Assembly: GCA_938028725.1 (NCBI GenBank)
Contig: CALIMH010000005.1
Span: forward strand, 62,001-126,000
DNA: 64,000 nucleotides
Direction: 5' to 3'
Source: an uncultured Anaerolineae bacterium
GTDB taxonomy: Bacteria > Chloroflexota > Anaerolineae > J036 > Brachytrichaceae
In this document: piece by piece, positions 28,594 through 36,601 of the stretch
Layout: each line of letters starts with the position of its first letter
How positions within the stretch are numbered: position 1 is the first letter of the stretch
Program-made: the position numbers and the translations under genes
The notes under the pieces: generated by a model
Seen by the model: only the letters and a program-made list of their open reading frames with translations
Told to the model about the DNA's origin: nothing
Database searches by the model: none

Positions 28594-29388
28594 ATGTATC
28601 CGTTCCGCTTGATTTACGACGGCCACCACGACGGCGCAACCAACATGGCGCGCGACGAAGCGATCTCCCGCGCGGTCAGCCGCGGCGAGCAGCCGCCTAC
28701 CCTACGCTTTTATGGTTGGCGGCCGCCGTCGCTCAGTCTGGGCTTAGGTCAGCGCATCCGAACAGTGGATGAGGCGCGGTGTCGCGCCGATAGTGTGGAT
28801 GTGGTGCGACGTCCCACCGGCGGGCTTGCGATTTTGCATACTGATGAGTTCACCTACAGCATGGCGTTGCCCGCCGATCATCCGCTGGCGGCCGGTGACG
28901 TGATGACTTCCTACCGCCGCATTGCTGAGGCGATTTTGTGCGCCTTGCGCCTGCTCGGCGTGCCCGATGTGCGGGCAAACCGCGTGCCACCGGAGAAAAG
29001 GGCGCAAAGCCCGGTGTGCTTTGAGGCGCCAAGCGACTATGAAGTGGTCGGCGCCGGCAAGAAGCTGGTCGGCAGCGCGCAGTGGCGTCGGTTGGATGGC
29101 GTGCTACAGCACGGCAGCTTACCCCTGCACGGCGATATCGCGCGCATCTGCAACTACCTCTTCGAGGCGCCGGCGCCGGAGCACGTTCGGGCGCACGCCG
29201 CCACATTGGAGGACGTGCTGGGCAAACCGGTGAGCTGGGAGGAGTGCGCGAGGGCGTGGGAGCGCGCTTTTGCTGAAACGCTGGAGATTGACTTCACGCG
29301 AGGCTCACTCTCCGATGCCGAGCTGCGCTGCGCTGAGGCGTTGCGAGCCGAGAAATACGGCAACCCTGCTTGGAATCGCCGACGCTAA
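28594..29388 (+). CDS. Lipoate/octanoate protein transferase (LipM/LplA-like)
   Basis: A 264-residue BPL/LplA/LipB-fold protein. The substrate-binding motif reads VRRPTGGLAILH (about residues 71-82); relatives usually have GGRAVLHD, so an Arg and an Asp are replaced here. SPVCFEAPSDYEVV contains Cys142, in the position of the acyl-thioester Cys of LipM octanoyltransferases, and the catalytic Lys is in GKKLVGSAQWRR. The Cys favours LipM (octanoyl transfer from acyl carrier protein to GcvH or E2 proteins) over an ATP-using ligase. It follows pepA closely and converges with the next gene. Lipoylation would serve the 2-oxo acid dehydrogenase type enzyme at the left end of the window. Confidence 0.85.
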   Translation: MYPFRLIYDGHHDGATNMARDEAISRAVSRGEQPPTLRFYGWRPPSLSLGLGQRIRTVDEARCRADSVDVVRRPTGGLAILHTDEFTYSMALPADHPLAAGDVMTSYRRIAEAILCALRLLGVPDVRANRVPPEKRAQSPVCFEAPSDYEVVGAGKKLVGSAQWRRLDGVLQHGSLPLHGDIARICNYLFEAPAPEHVRAHAATLEDVLGKPVSWEECARAWERAFAETLEIDFTRGSLSDAELRCAEALRAEKYGNPAWNRRR

Positions 29389-29396
29389 CCCCGCCC

Positions 29397-30404
29397 TCAA
29401 CGCCCCAACAGTGCGCGGATGCGCGCTCGCATGCGCTGTGAGGACGCTGGATCAAGTGCCGCAACCGGCGCCGGGGAGCGCGGCTTGAAGCGCACGGGTG
29501 GTGGCGGCGGTTGGTAGCCGGGGCTGAGATAGGCCAGCCGTTCCGGGACCATCTTGACGGGCGCAAAGCCAAATGTGCGATGCACGCTGCCGATCTCCGC
29601 AGTGCGGTTGTAGGATAGCGCGTCCATTTCTGGCTCGCTGAGCATATCCTGGAAGCGCGAGAGAAAGCTCACGAGGTAGTGCGTGAGCGGAGTCGGCACC
29701 CGCACCAGCCGCCGCTGCTCTGCTTTGGCCTTCAAGGTGATCTTGGCAATGTCGGCCAAGGTGAGCGCTTGCGGACCGCCGATGGTGATAACCTGGCGGA
29801 ACGTGGAGCGCAGCTCCAAGCTGCGCGCGATGCAGGCGGCCACGTCGCCGACCCAAATCGGCTGCAACTTGGTGTAGCCACCGTGAGGTAGCGGCATGAC
29901 AATCGGTAAGTTGCGCGCGATTTGGTTTAGCCAGCGCGTCAGCCAGTCCCCCTCACCGTAGATGACCGCTGATTTCAACACAGTGAAGTTCAGCCCCGAT
30001 TGGCGCACGCGCTCCTCGGCGATCCCCAAGCTACGCAAGTGAGGGAAAGGAGAACGGACTTCCGCACCCAGGCAGCCCACCATGATCAGCCGTTGCACCT
30101 TGGCGCGCTTGGCAGCATCAATGACGTTCTCTGTGCCGCGAATGTTGACCTCCTCGAATTTGTCCTCTTTGGTCTCGCGGCGGATGAAGGCTAGGTGGAT
30201 GATCGTGTCACACTCGCCTCCATCGGTCAGCGCCTCATAGATGGAATCTTGGTTGCGGACGTCGCCGCCGGTGATCACCACTCGGCGCGGTGCAGGGTGC
30301 TCGTGTCCCCAATGGAACAGGCACTTCACCGCATGGCCTGAATTCACCAAGCGCTCGACCACCGCGCGCCCGACGCAGCCCGTCGCTCCTGTCACGAGTA
30401 TCAT
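29397..30404 (-). CDS. NAD(P)-binding epimerase-like protein (NDUFA9/atypical SDR group)
   Basis: A 335-residue Rossmann protein starting directly with [16 protein letters not shown], the glycine-rich motif of atypical SDRs. The middle has LKSAVIYGEGDWLT and PIWVGDVA, typical of the NmrA/NDUFA9-like branch that lacks the Tyr-Lys catalytic pair. The last 50 residues are Pro-rich and basic. Members of this group act on membrane quinones, flavonoids or as complex I assembly factors; no specific substrate can be inferred. Its ATG overlaps the stop of the upstream PH-domain gene as ATGA, so the two are made together. Confidence 0.8.
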   Translation of the reverse strand: MILVTGATGCVGRAVVERLVNSGHAVKCLFHWGHEHPAPRRVVITGGDVRNQDSIYEALTDGGECDTIIHLAFIRRETKEDKFEEVNIRGTENVIDAAKRAKVQRLIMVGCLGAEVRSPFPHLRSLGIAEERVRQSGLNFTVLKSAVIYGEGDWLTRWLNQIARNLPIVMPLPHGGYTKLQPIWVGDVAACIARSLELRSTFRQVITIGGPQALTLADIAKITLKAKAEQRRLVRVPTPLTHYLVSFLSRFQDMLSEPEMDALSYNRTAEIGSVHRTFGFAPVKMVPERLAYLSPGYQPPPPPVRFKPRSPAPVAALDPASSQRMRARIRALLGR

Positions 30405-31333
30405 GCTGCACTCCCGTTGAAGGCGCTAAGGGCGATGCTGAGCAAACCGGCCAGGCCTATCACTTGAACAGCAGCGCTACCGCCCCACAGAATCAGGCTC
30501 ATCAATCGCCCCAGCGAGTTGGGCGCTGGCCGATAGAGTGTAATGCCTAGGCCGACATTGAGCGCTGTCACGACTGTCCCGATAAGCGCCGGCATGAATA
30601 ACCCACTCTTGTCTCCCAGCCGGTCCGGATTCCCCCACGCGTCAAAGTGGAGCGGCACCTGGCCCGGCACGATCGGATATAGCGCCGTGCTACAGGCGAT
30701 CAGCGCTAAGTTTAGCGCAATTGCCAAAAATATCAAACTGAAAGCTAAGCGATCGCTACGTACATTCTCCTTAAGCAGGCGCGGCAGCAAGCGTTGGCGG
30801 GTGACCTCTTGAGTGGGGCCCATCTGGATGCGCTTGGCCAGCTCCTCGACGAAGCTCGACACCTCGCTAGGCGAGATGATGAGTTTGTCGTGCTTGGAGA
30901 CGATGATGATCTGCTCGGTTGGCTCGGCGGTTGCAAAGACGCGCATCTTGCCCAGCTCAGGATGATGGGCTGTTCCAACCCACCATCCTGGCAGCGGCAG
31001 CCGCCGATAGCGCAGCGCATCGGCGAAGCCCGCGCCGGCAAGCACCTTATCGATCTCCCGCACAGGGACCACTTCCCGGATATGCCCCCACTGGATGATC
31101 AGCGCGTTCCGGTCAAGGTGGTAGTGAAAGTGATAAAGAGACCACAACAGGTAGCCTGCGGACGCCGCCAGCGCGCCCAGCACCACTGCCCCCAGTCCCA
31201 GTAGGAAGGTGAGCAGTGACAGAGGGACGACGGCTGCGCCGATGCCCAGGGCAATGGCAGAGGCACAAAGTAACACCAGCGCGACCACGCTGCTGATGGT
31301 GGGCGACCTGAGCGGTGGTTCGAACGTGTTCAT
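30401..31333 (-). CDS. Membrane protein with bacterial PH-like domain and DUF1648 segment
   Basis: A 310-residue protein. Two hydrophobic segments (about 15-35 and 37-68) precede a PH-like beta domain (about 72-165, including [18 protein letters not shown]). Further membrane segments are at about 198-220, 245-265 and 280-303. Between them, [18 protein letters not shown] is the DUF1648/SdpI-type motif. Such proteins act as membrane sensors or toxin-immunity proteins in some bacteria, but the function is unknown. I chose ATG 31333; the upstream open frame covers the promoter region. A leftward TATACT lies 41 bases before it. Confidence 0.8.
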   Translation of the reverse strand: MNTFEPPLRSPTISSVVALVLLCASAIALGIGAAVVPLSLLTFLLGLGAVVLGALAASAGYLLWSLYHFHYHLDRNALIIQWGHIREVVPVREIDKVLAGAGFADALRYRRLPLPGWWVGTAHHPELGKMRVFATAEPTEQIIIVSKHDKLIISPSEVSSFVEELAKRIQMGPTQEVTRQRLLPRLLKENVRSDRLAFSLIFLAIALNLALIACSTALYPIVPGQVPLHFDAWGNPDRLGDKSGLFMPALIGTVVTALNVGLGITLYRPAPNSLGRLMSLILWGGSAAVQVIGLAGLLSIALSAFNGSAA

Positions 31334-31374
31334 AGCGTGCTCAACGTCTGCAGCACGGCGAGCAAACCGGTTAG

Positions 31375-31380
31375 AGTATA
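31375..31380 (-). promoter_or_regulatory. -10-like element of the PH-domain/epimerase pair
   Basis: Leftward TATACT, giving a leader of about 35 bases. It lies 50 bases from the rightward csaA promoter, so the 118-base gap holds two divergent promoters. Confidence 0.4.
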
Positions 31381-31429
31381 ACGCTCGTGCAACCCTTATC
31401 TGCCTTGCGTTGTACGCACCGCTAGGCCT

Positions 31430-31435
31430 TACAAT
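31430..31435 (+). promoter_or_regulatory. -10-like element of csaA
   Basis: TACAAT, 16 bases before the ATG at 31452. TTGCGT at 31405-31410 is a possible -35 with a 19-base spacer. Confidence 0.4.
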
Positions 31436-31451
31436 ACCGCTGCAAGTGGCC

Positions 31452-31793
31452 ATGGCCGAACAGATTCGATGGCAGGACTTTGAGCGGGTGGAAATTCGCG
31501 CTGGCACTATCGTGAAAGCCGAGGCCTTCCCTGAAGCGCGCAAGCCGGCCTACAAGCTTTGGATTGACTTCGGGCCAGAGATCGGCGTGCGCAAGTCCTC
31601 AGCCCAGATCACGCACCATTACACGCCGCAATCTCTGATCGGCAGACAGGTGGTGGCTGTGCTGAACTTCCCGCCGAAGCAAATTGGGCCTTTCATCTCT
31701 GAGGTGTTGGTGACCGGCTTCGCGGACGCTGACGGGCACATTGTGCTGGTTCAACCTGAGCGGCCGGTGCCCAACGGCGCCCGCTTGGTGTGA
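31452..31793 (+). CDS. csaA: CsaA-like tRNA-binding-domain protein
   Basis: A 113-residue OB-fold protein of normal CsaA length. The start is [18 protein letters not shown], the middle [20 protein letters not shown], and the end [16 protein letters not shown], all given here in fragments of the family consensus ([32 protein letters not shown]). CsaA is a dimeric protein with a tRNA-binding-like fold and chaperone activity linked to protein export in Bacillus. An upstream in-frame extension is rejected because it spans the promoter. The sigma-factor gene starts one base after its stop. Confidence 0.9.
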   Translation: MAEQIRWQDFERVEIRAGTIVKAEAFPEARKPAYKLWIDFGPEIGVRKSSAQITHHYTPQSLIGRQVVAVLNFPPKQIGPFISEVLVTGFADADGHIVLVQPERPVPNGARLV

Positions 31794-31794
31794 C

Positions 31795-32673
31795 ATGCTG
31801 CTGGGCGTCGTAGAGAGCAACAATCCGCGCGCTGAAGAGCGTGAGCTGATCGCCCGCATCCGCGCCGGCGATCCGGCGGCTTGTGCACTGTGTGTGGAAA
31901 CGCACGCGCCGGCGCTGTATCGCTTGGCCCTGCGCCTGGTCGGTGACCCTCAAGAGGCAGAGGATGTGCTGCAGGACACGTTTCTCAGCGCCTTTCAAGC
32001 CCTGCACCACTTCGATGGCCGCTCCAGCTTGCGCACTTGGCTACATCGCATTGCCGTGAACGCGGCGCTGATGCGCTTGCGCAAGCGTCGCAGCCGCGTC
32101 ACCCTCTCGCTGGATTCGTCACAGGCCGACGACGCCGCGGCAGATTTCAGCGAGCTGCTGCCGATCGTCGAGCCGGACGCGGAGGCGCTGCTGCTCCAAC
32201 AAGAGACCGCCGAGATGCTCGGCGATGCGATTGAGCGGCTGCCCCAAGCGCTGCGTGAGGTCTTCGTGCTGCGCGAGCTTGAGGAGCTTTCGACGGCAGA
32301 GACGGCGCACCGTTTGGGGATCAGTGAGGCTGCGGTGAAGGTGCGCTTGCACCGTGCCCGTCGCGCTTTGCGCGACTACGTGAGCGCGCGCATGCGCGAC
32401 GACGCGCTGCCGCCGGCGCAGTCCATCGCGTGCCAAGATGCCCTGCGCTTCTTGGAGGAGGCTCAGCGACGCGGACGGCCGCGCGCCGAGGACATCACCC
32501 TGCAGCAAGCGTTGCGCGAGCATATTGCCGCTTGCGAGCGTTGCCGGCTGCTGCTCGATCCGCGCTATCGCTCTGTCCTCTTCCTCTGCGACGACAAGCC
32601 CACTAATCTGCCGCCTGAGGCGCAGCGCCGGCTTTATGAACAAATCCGAGATGCCTGGCGTGCGCGCTTGTGA
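31795..32673 (+). CDS. ECF sigma factor with fused C-terminal zinc-finger (anti-sigma-like) tail
   Basis: A 292-residue protein. Region 2 (about 18-95) includes RLALRLVGDPQEAEDVLQDTFL and region 4 (about 140-196) includes LREVFVLRELEELSTAETAHRL and KVRLHRARRALR in fragments. A normal ECF factor would end near residue 200. Here about 92 residues follow, with Cys213, His243, Cys247 and Cys250 in the His-x3-Cys-x2-Cys spacing of the zf-HC2 zinc-binding anti-sigma domain. No separate anti-sigma gene is nearby, so the inhibitor may be built in and respond to zinc or redox state. That role is inferred. The ATG is 1 base after the csaA stop; tilS follows. Confidence 0.88.
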   Translation: MLLGVVESNNPRAEERELIARIRAGDPAACALCVETHAPALYRLALRLVGDPQEAEDVLQDTFLSAFQALHHFDGRSSLRTWLHRIAVNAALMRLRKRRSRVTLSLDSSQADDAAADFSELLPIVEPDAEALLLQQETAEMLGDAIERLPQALREVFVLRELEELSTAETAHRLGISEAAVKVRLHRARRALRDYVSARMRDDALPPAQSIACQDALRFLEEAQRRGRPRAEDITLQQALREHIAACERCRLLLDPRYRSVLFLCDDKPTNLPPEAQRRLYEQIRDAWRARL

Positions 32674-32707
32674 TGCCGAACTGGTGATCCCTAACCTGGT
32701 CTCTCGC

Positions 32708-33727
32708 ATGCGCGCAGTGGTGGCTGAGGCCTTCCCACCACAGGATCACGTCCGGCCGGTGATTGTGGGCGTGTCTGGCGGCGCAGATTCGCTGTGCCTC
32801 GCGGATGCCCTGCACAGCGTGGCCGAGGCCCATCGCCTGCACATCGTGGTCGCCCATCTCGATCATGGCTTGCGCGGCGCGGTTGCCCAGGAGGATGCGC
32901 TGGCGGTGCGCCGCTTCGCAGAAGCACGCGGGCTGCCATGTGTGGTCGGGCGGGTGGACGTAGCAGTGCTGGCGCAAGAGGGACGTGTCTCGCTGGAGCT
33001 GGCGGCGCGCCGAGCGCGCTACGCATTTTTGGCCGAGGTGGCGCGCAATCATAGCGCTCAGGAAGTGGCCGTGGCACACCACGCTGACGACCAGGCGGAG
33101 ACCGTGTTGCTGCGCCTGTTGCGCGGCAGTGGCTTGCGCGGCCTGCGCGGCATGCGGCCTCGCAGCCCGTTGCCGGCTGCGCCGCAGCTCACGCTGGTGC
33201 GGCCGCTGCTGGGCGTTGCCCGCGCGGAGATCGAGGCCTACTGCCGCGCCCGCGCCTTGCACCCTCGCGATGACGCCACCAATCGCGACCTGCACCACCT
33301 GCGCAATCGCGTCCGCCATGAGCTGCTGCCTCTGCTGCGCACCTACAACCCCAACATCGCTCGGACGCTGGCGCGCTTGGCCGATGTGCTCACCGACGAC
33401 TGGGAGATCGTCGAGACAGCCGCCCGCGCAGCGTTGGACCAAGTGGCGACAGTTCAGCCGGGTGAGGTGCGCCTGGACCGCGCAGCTTGGCGCGCTCTGC
33501 CGCGTGGTTTGCAACGTGCCACGCTGCGTTTGGCGGCGGAGCACGTGTATGGGGACGTGGTGGAGCTGCCCTACGCTGTTGTGGAGGAGGCGCGCCGCGT
33601 GCTCAACAGCCAAGCGTCGCGCGCTTGCATCGCGTTGACCGCAGGCCTGCGTGTCTACGTGGAGCGCAACGCAGCAACCATGTGCACTGCAGCGAACCTG
33701 CCCCCAGCGTGCCCTGAGGGCGTGTGA
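32708..33727 (+). CDS. tilS: tRNA(Ile)-lysidine synthase TilS
   Basis: A 339-residue N-type ATP pyrophosphatase. The PP-loop SGGADS is at residues 23-28, then VAHLDHGLRG, LPCVVGRVD, and the second signature AHHADDQAETVLLRLLRGSGLRGL in part (HHADDQAETVL). Lysidine synthase modifies C34 of the AUA-reading tRNA-Ile and is normally essential. The chain is short; a small helical domain follows the catalytic core but the typical C-terminal TilS domain seems absent. Starts at 32651, 32684 (GTG) or 32708 are possible; 32708 gives the standard distance to the PP-loop. The upstream choices overlap the sigma-factor gene. Confidence 0.92.
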   Translation: MRAVVAEAFPPQDHVRPVIVGVSGGADSLCLADALHSVAEAHRLHIVVAHLDHGLRGAVAQEDALAVRRFAEARGLPCVVGRVDVAVLAQEGRVSLELAARRARYAFLAEVARNHSAQEVAVAHHADDQAETVLLRLLRGSGLRGLRGMRPRSPLPAAPQLTLVRPLLGVARAEIEAYCRARALHPRDDATNRDLHHLRNRVRHELLPLLRTYNPNIARTLARLADVLTDDWEIVETAARAALDQVATVQPGEVRLDRAAWRALPRGLQRATLRLAAEHVYGDVVELPYAVVEEARRVLNSQASRACIALTAGLRVYVERNAATMCTAANLPPACPEGV

Positions 33728-33777
33728 TGGTCAGGCAGGTTCGACGTGGTCCTGAACAGCGCTGCCCCACCCCCGCT

Positions 33778-33786
33778 TGCTAGAAT
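33778..33786 (+). promoter_or_regulatory. Extended -10 element of the methyltransferase gene
   Basis: TGCTAGAAT (extended -10 form), 12 bases before the ATG at 33799. The same nine bases recur upstream of the GH3 gene at 58865. Confidence 0.5.
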
Positions 33787-33798
33787 ACCTCGGCCCGC

Positions 33799-34524
33799 AT
33801 GGTGGACAAACGAGCAGAGCGCGGTGTGCCGTCGTTGGTTTGGCGGGCGGGGCAAGAGCGCCGATTGGCTATGCTGAACGCTGCAGCGCCGCTTGAAGGC
33901 AGGCGCGTGTTGGTGGACGGCTGTGGGATTGGCTTGTACGTGCGCGCCATCCGCCGATTTACACCTCACGTCTTTGGGATTGATATTGAGCCGACGTATT
34001 TGGTGCAGGGGCGCTGTGCTGGAGTCACTGAATTGGTTCAGGCAGCGTGTGAGCAGTTGCCGTTCCCAGAGGCTACCTTCGATGTGGTACTCAGCAACGA
34101 GGTGTTGGAGCATGTGCACGACGATCGGGCGGCCGCGCGCGAGATCGCGCGTGTGTTGCGCCCAGGAGGGCGCGCTGTGATCTTTGCGCCGAACCGCTGG
34201 TATCCCTTTGAAACGCATGGGGTGTATTGGCGGGGACGCTATTACTTCGGCAATAAGCCGCTGGTGAACTGGCTGCCAAGTGTGGTGCGCAATCGCCTTG
34301 CCCCGCACGTGAGGGCATACACTGCTGCCCAGTTGCTGCAGCTTTTCGCCGACACGCCTCTGCAGCTTGTCTCGCTGCGGGGTGTGTACCCAGCGCTGGA
34401 CAACGTGATCGCCCGGCGGCGTGTGCTGGGTCAGAGCTTGCGAGCTTTGTTTGATGCGCTGGAGCGTTCTCCGCTGCATAGGTTCGGCATCTCTCATTTG
34501 CTGGTGCTGGAGAAGGTGACGTAG
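33799..34524 (+). CDS. Class I SAM-dependent methyltransferase (Methyltransf_11 type)
   Basis: A 241-residue protein. Motif I is degenerate in form (LVDGCGIGLYVRAI, about residues 38-51), followed by VFGIDIEP with the ribose-binding Asp. The core has PFPEATFDVVLSNEVLEHV and LRPGGRAVIFAPN in the positions of motifs IV-VI, which match UbiE/Coq5-like Methyltransf_11 proteins. The C-terminal 90 residues, with GVYWRGRYYFG and a Leu-rich helix, form a cap found in glycan- or lipid-modifying methyltransferases; the substrate is unknown. It is monocistronic, with its own extended -10 promoter. A gene relic follows. Confidence 0.85.
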   Translation: MVDKRAERGVPSLVWRAGQERRLAMLNAAAPLEGRRVLVDGCGIGLYVRAIRRFTPHVFGIDIEPTYLVQGRCAGVTELVQAACEQLPFPEATFDVVLSNEVLEHVHDDRAAAREIARVLRPGGRAVIFAPNRWYPFETHGVYWRGRYYFGNKPLVNWLPSVVRNRLAPHVRAYTAAQLLQLFADTPLQLVSLRGVYPALDNVIARRRVLGQSLRALFDALERSPLHRFGISHLLVLEKVT

Positions 34525-34551
34525 CAGCGCGGCTCGCATCGCGCCGCGCTG
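34525..34551 (+). terminator. Hairpin directly after the methyltransferase stop
   Basis: A perfect 9-bp GC-rich stem (CAGCGCGGC / GCCGCGCTG) with a 9-base loop, starting at the base after the stop codon. There is no T-run, so termination is uncertain. Confidence 0.45.
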
Positions 34552-34581
34552 GAGCAGTGTGGCGCTGTTCGCTGCCCCGCG

Positions 34582-34834
34582 GTGACACTGTCCAACTCGG
34601 TGCTGAGGATGGGGGGCCTTGATTCCTTGAGGCAGCGGGTGGTGTTGGCTGAACCCTCGCTGGAGATGTCACTGTTGGAGGAAGTGGATGACGTCGTCTA
34701 TCCCCTGTGTGCGCTGCGGCCGGCGTTCGGGAGTCCCAAGTGGTGATGCTGCTCGGGCCGGGCGAGTGGCGGCTGCGTGTGCATATGCGCCCTCGGTCCC
34801 GATGAGGGCTTACAGCTGAATGGTCGGCTGTTGT
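34582..34834 (+). pseudogene. Probable small-gene relic with frameshifts
   Basis: This 310-base gap between genes holds protein-like sequence on the + strand, broken across frames. One frame runs from about 34582 to a TGA at 34744, containing LAEPSLEMSLLEEVDDVVY. The next frame continues from about 34740 with VVMLLGPGEWRLRVHMR, and a third gives PDEGLQLNGRLLSSL to about 34840. The middle piece resembles the G-P-G-x-[YW]-R-[LV]-R-V strand of several small beta-sandwich families. Two frameshifts would explain the pattern. The family is not identified and the reading is tentative. Confidence 0.4.
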
Positions 34835-35509
34835 CTAGCCTGGTGGCTCGTAGGGTGCGATCAGCGAGGGGTCGTCGAAGCGCGTTTGGTTCACGCGCGG
34901 CGACACGGCGTAGGCGCGCATGCGTTCAGCGGGGTACGGCTTGAGTAAAGCTTGAGCTTCGGGCGCCTCGCAGCTTGGTGAAAGCCAGCGGCGCGCCTGC
35001 TCGCTGTCCAACATGGCCGGCATCCGATCGTGCAAGGGCGCGATCAGCGAGTTGGCTGGGACGGTGATGATCACGCACGACGGCACTCGCTGGCCGCGCG
35101 CGTTTTGCCAAGTGTCCCACAAGCCGGCAAATGCGAACAAGCCGCCGTCCTGCAGTGTGAAGCGGATAGGCTGCTTATGGCCACCGGCATCGGTGCGCCA
35201 CTCGTAGAAGCCATCGGCAGGGATAAGGCATCGTTGGCGGTGCAAGAGGCGGCGGAAGGTGGGGCGCTTGTGCAGGGTCTCGGCGCGGGCGTTGATCAGC
35301 GGGGTTTGGCGGCCGGCGCGTTCGCCCCATGATGGCATCAGCCCCCACCGCGCCACAGCTAGCACCCGTGGTGCGTGCTCAAAGATAACCGCCACCGGCT
35401 GCGTGGGGGCGATGTTGTAGCGCGGCGCAAAGGCTGATTCCACGGCGTTCAGCCCAAAATGCGCCATCACTGCCTCTGGCGGCACTGTCAACGTGAAGCG
35501 CCCGCACAT
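34835..35509 (-). CDS. SRAP-family (HMCES/YedK-like) abasic-site DNA-protein crosslink protein
   Basis: A 224-residue SRAP domain protein. It starts Met-Cys-Gly-Arg-Phe; Cys2, exposed after Met removal, forms the covalent link to abasic sites in single-stranded DNA. Other family residues are present: the Asn in LINARAET, Glu in GFYEWR and His in LHDRMPAML. The start must be ATG 35509, because an earlier GTG would bury the Cys. That ATG overlaps the upstream stop as TGATG. It protects abasic sites during replication. It is the last gene of a leftward trpC-pyk-hydrolase-SRAP row. Confidence 0.92.
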   Translation of the reverse strand: MCGRFTLTVPPEAVMAHFGLNAVESAFAPRYNIAPTQPVAVIFEHAPRVLAVARWGLMPSWGERAGRQTPLINARAETLHKRPTFRRLLHRQRCLIPADGFYEWRTDAGGHKQPIRFTLQDGGLFAFAGLWDTWQNARGQRVPSCVIITVPANSLIAPLHDRMPAMLDSEQARRWLSPSCEAPEAQALLKPYPAERMRAYAVSPRVNQTRFDDPSLIAPYEPPG

Positions 35510-36573
35510 CACTGCGAAGTTTTAGCGGCGCGGCGCAGCGCCGCCAACAGCGGCCGTTCGTTGCCGCTGTTGTCCAGCATGGAATAAAACTTCATTTGCT
35601 CGCAGGGGTCGGGATACAACGGCGAGCGGCTGAAGTCGTAGTTCCACAAAAACATCGGGCCCATCCACGGCCAAAACTGTCGCGCGAAGCGGAAGGCGCG
35701 CAGGACGTATTCTGCTTGCTGGGCGCGGCTGACGCGTTGCCAATCGAGGCCAGGCAAGGTGCACGCGAGACCTTCTTCCGCCGGGTCAACCAGCCAGCCG
35801 AACTCCGTGGCCCACATTAGCTTGTCGGCTATGCCAAAGGACTCCATCAGCGTGCGATGCAGCTCGGCACGACGGAACACCAGGCCGCCGGTTTCTGGAC
35901 TTGACGGGTCGCGCTCTGGTTCGTAGGCGAAGCCATAAGGATGGAAGCCATAGGCGTCCATGTAGTCGGCTGCGCCCAGCTCGAACAGAGTGCGCGCATA
36001 GCTGAGATCGTCCATTGCGCCGTCAGAGTTGCCGCCGGTAGGTGCGATGCCGGCCGAGATCACCAGTGCGGTTGGGTCGGCGGTTTTGATGCGTGCGTAG
36101 GCGATGGCGAGCAACTTGGCGTAGGCTTCGGGGTCAGGCTGTTGGCCGCCCCATTCGCGCGAGAGGTTCACCTCATTGCCGATGGCGTAGGCGTGGATCA
36201 CGCCGCGACGTTCGCGCGCTAGGCTTTCCAACTGGTCAGCCCAGCGGTTGATCGCAGCGGGTTCGCCGCTCGCGGCGTCGTGGAGTGGCACGCGGTAGAG
36301 CACACGAAATCCCTCGACGGGAAACTCCGGCGGATTGAACACCTGTATCCAGCCGAAGCCCAATGCGCGCAATGGCTGTAGGTTGTTGGCGTCGTAGTTA
36401 GCGACGTTGACGCCCTCGCCGGCTAGCGAGAGCCAGCCTGTGTCGTCCAGCGCCGGAAGGGTCGCGGGGATTGGTGCGGGGCTGGGTGTGGCCGGCGGCG
36501 GAGAGGGCGTAGGTGATGGTTCAGCGGTGCAGGCCACGAGCAGCAGCGCAGCTATCCACAGGGTTTGGCGCAT
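35509..36573 (-). CDS. Lipoprotein glycoside-hydrolase-like (clan A TIM barrel) protein
   Basis: A 354-residue exported protein. The signal peptide ends in a lipobox LLLVAC (Cys15), followed by a Pro/Ser/Thr linker (about 18-40). The remainder looks like an (alpha/beta)8 glycosidase. Glu134 in YAIGNEVN fits the acid/base at the end of strand 4, and Glu257 in WATEFGW fits the strand-7 nucleophile. Trp-rich ends such as PMFLWNYDF match strand 8. It is closest in pattern to the GH5/GH39/GH53-type group; the family cannot be fixed by eye. It is probably attached to the outer face of the membrane and cuts a polysaccharide. The gene overlaps SRAP by one base. Confidence 0.78.
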   Translation of the reverse strand: MRQTLWIAALLLVACTAEPSPTPSPPPATPSPAPIPATLPALDDTGWLSLAGEGVNVANYDANNLQPLRALGFGWIQVFNPPEFPVEGFRVLYRVPLHDAASGEPAAINRWADQLESLARERRGVIHAYAIGNEVNLSREWGGQQPDPEAYAKLLAIAYARIKTADPTALVISAGIAPTGGNSDGAMDDLSYARTLFELGAADYMDAYGFHPYGFAYEPERDPSSPETGGLVFRRAELHRTLMESFGIADKLMWATEFGWLVDPAEEGLACTLPGLDWQRVSRAQQAEYVLRAFRFARQFWPWMGPMFLWNYDFSRSPLYPDPCEQMKFYSMLDNSGNERPLLAALRRAAKTSQ

Positions 36574-36601
36574 TGTGTGGAAAGGCTACCACACGGCGCA
36601 C

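Noticed and set aside
31334-31451. Long N-terminal extensions of csaA and of the PH-domain gene
   Set aside because: Both extensions cover the shared promoter gap and have no family similarity.
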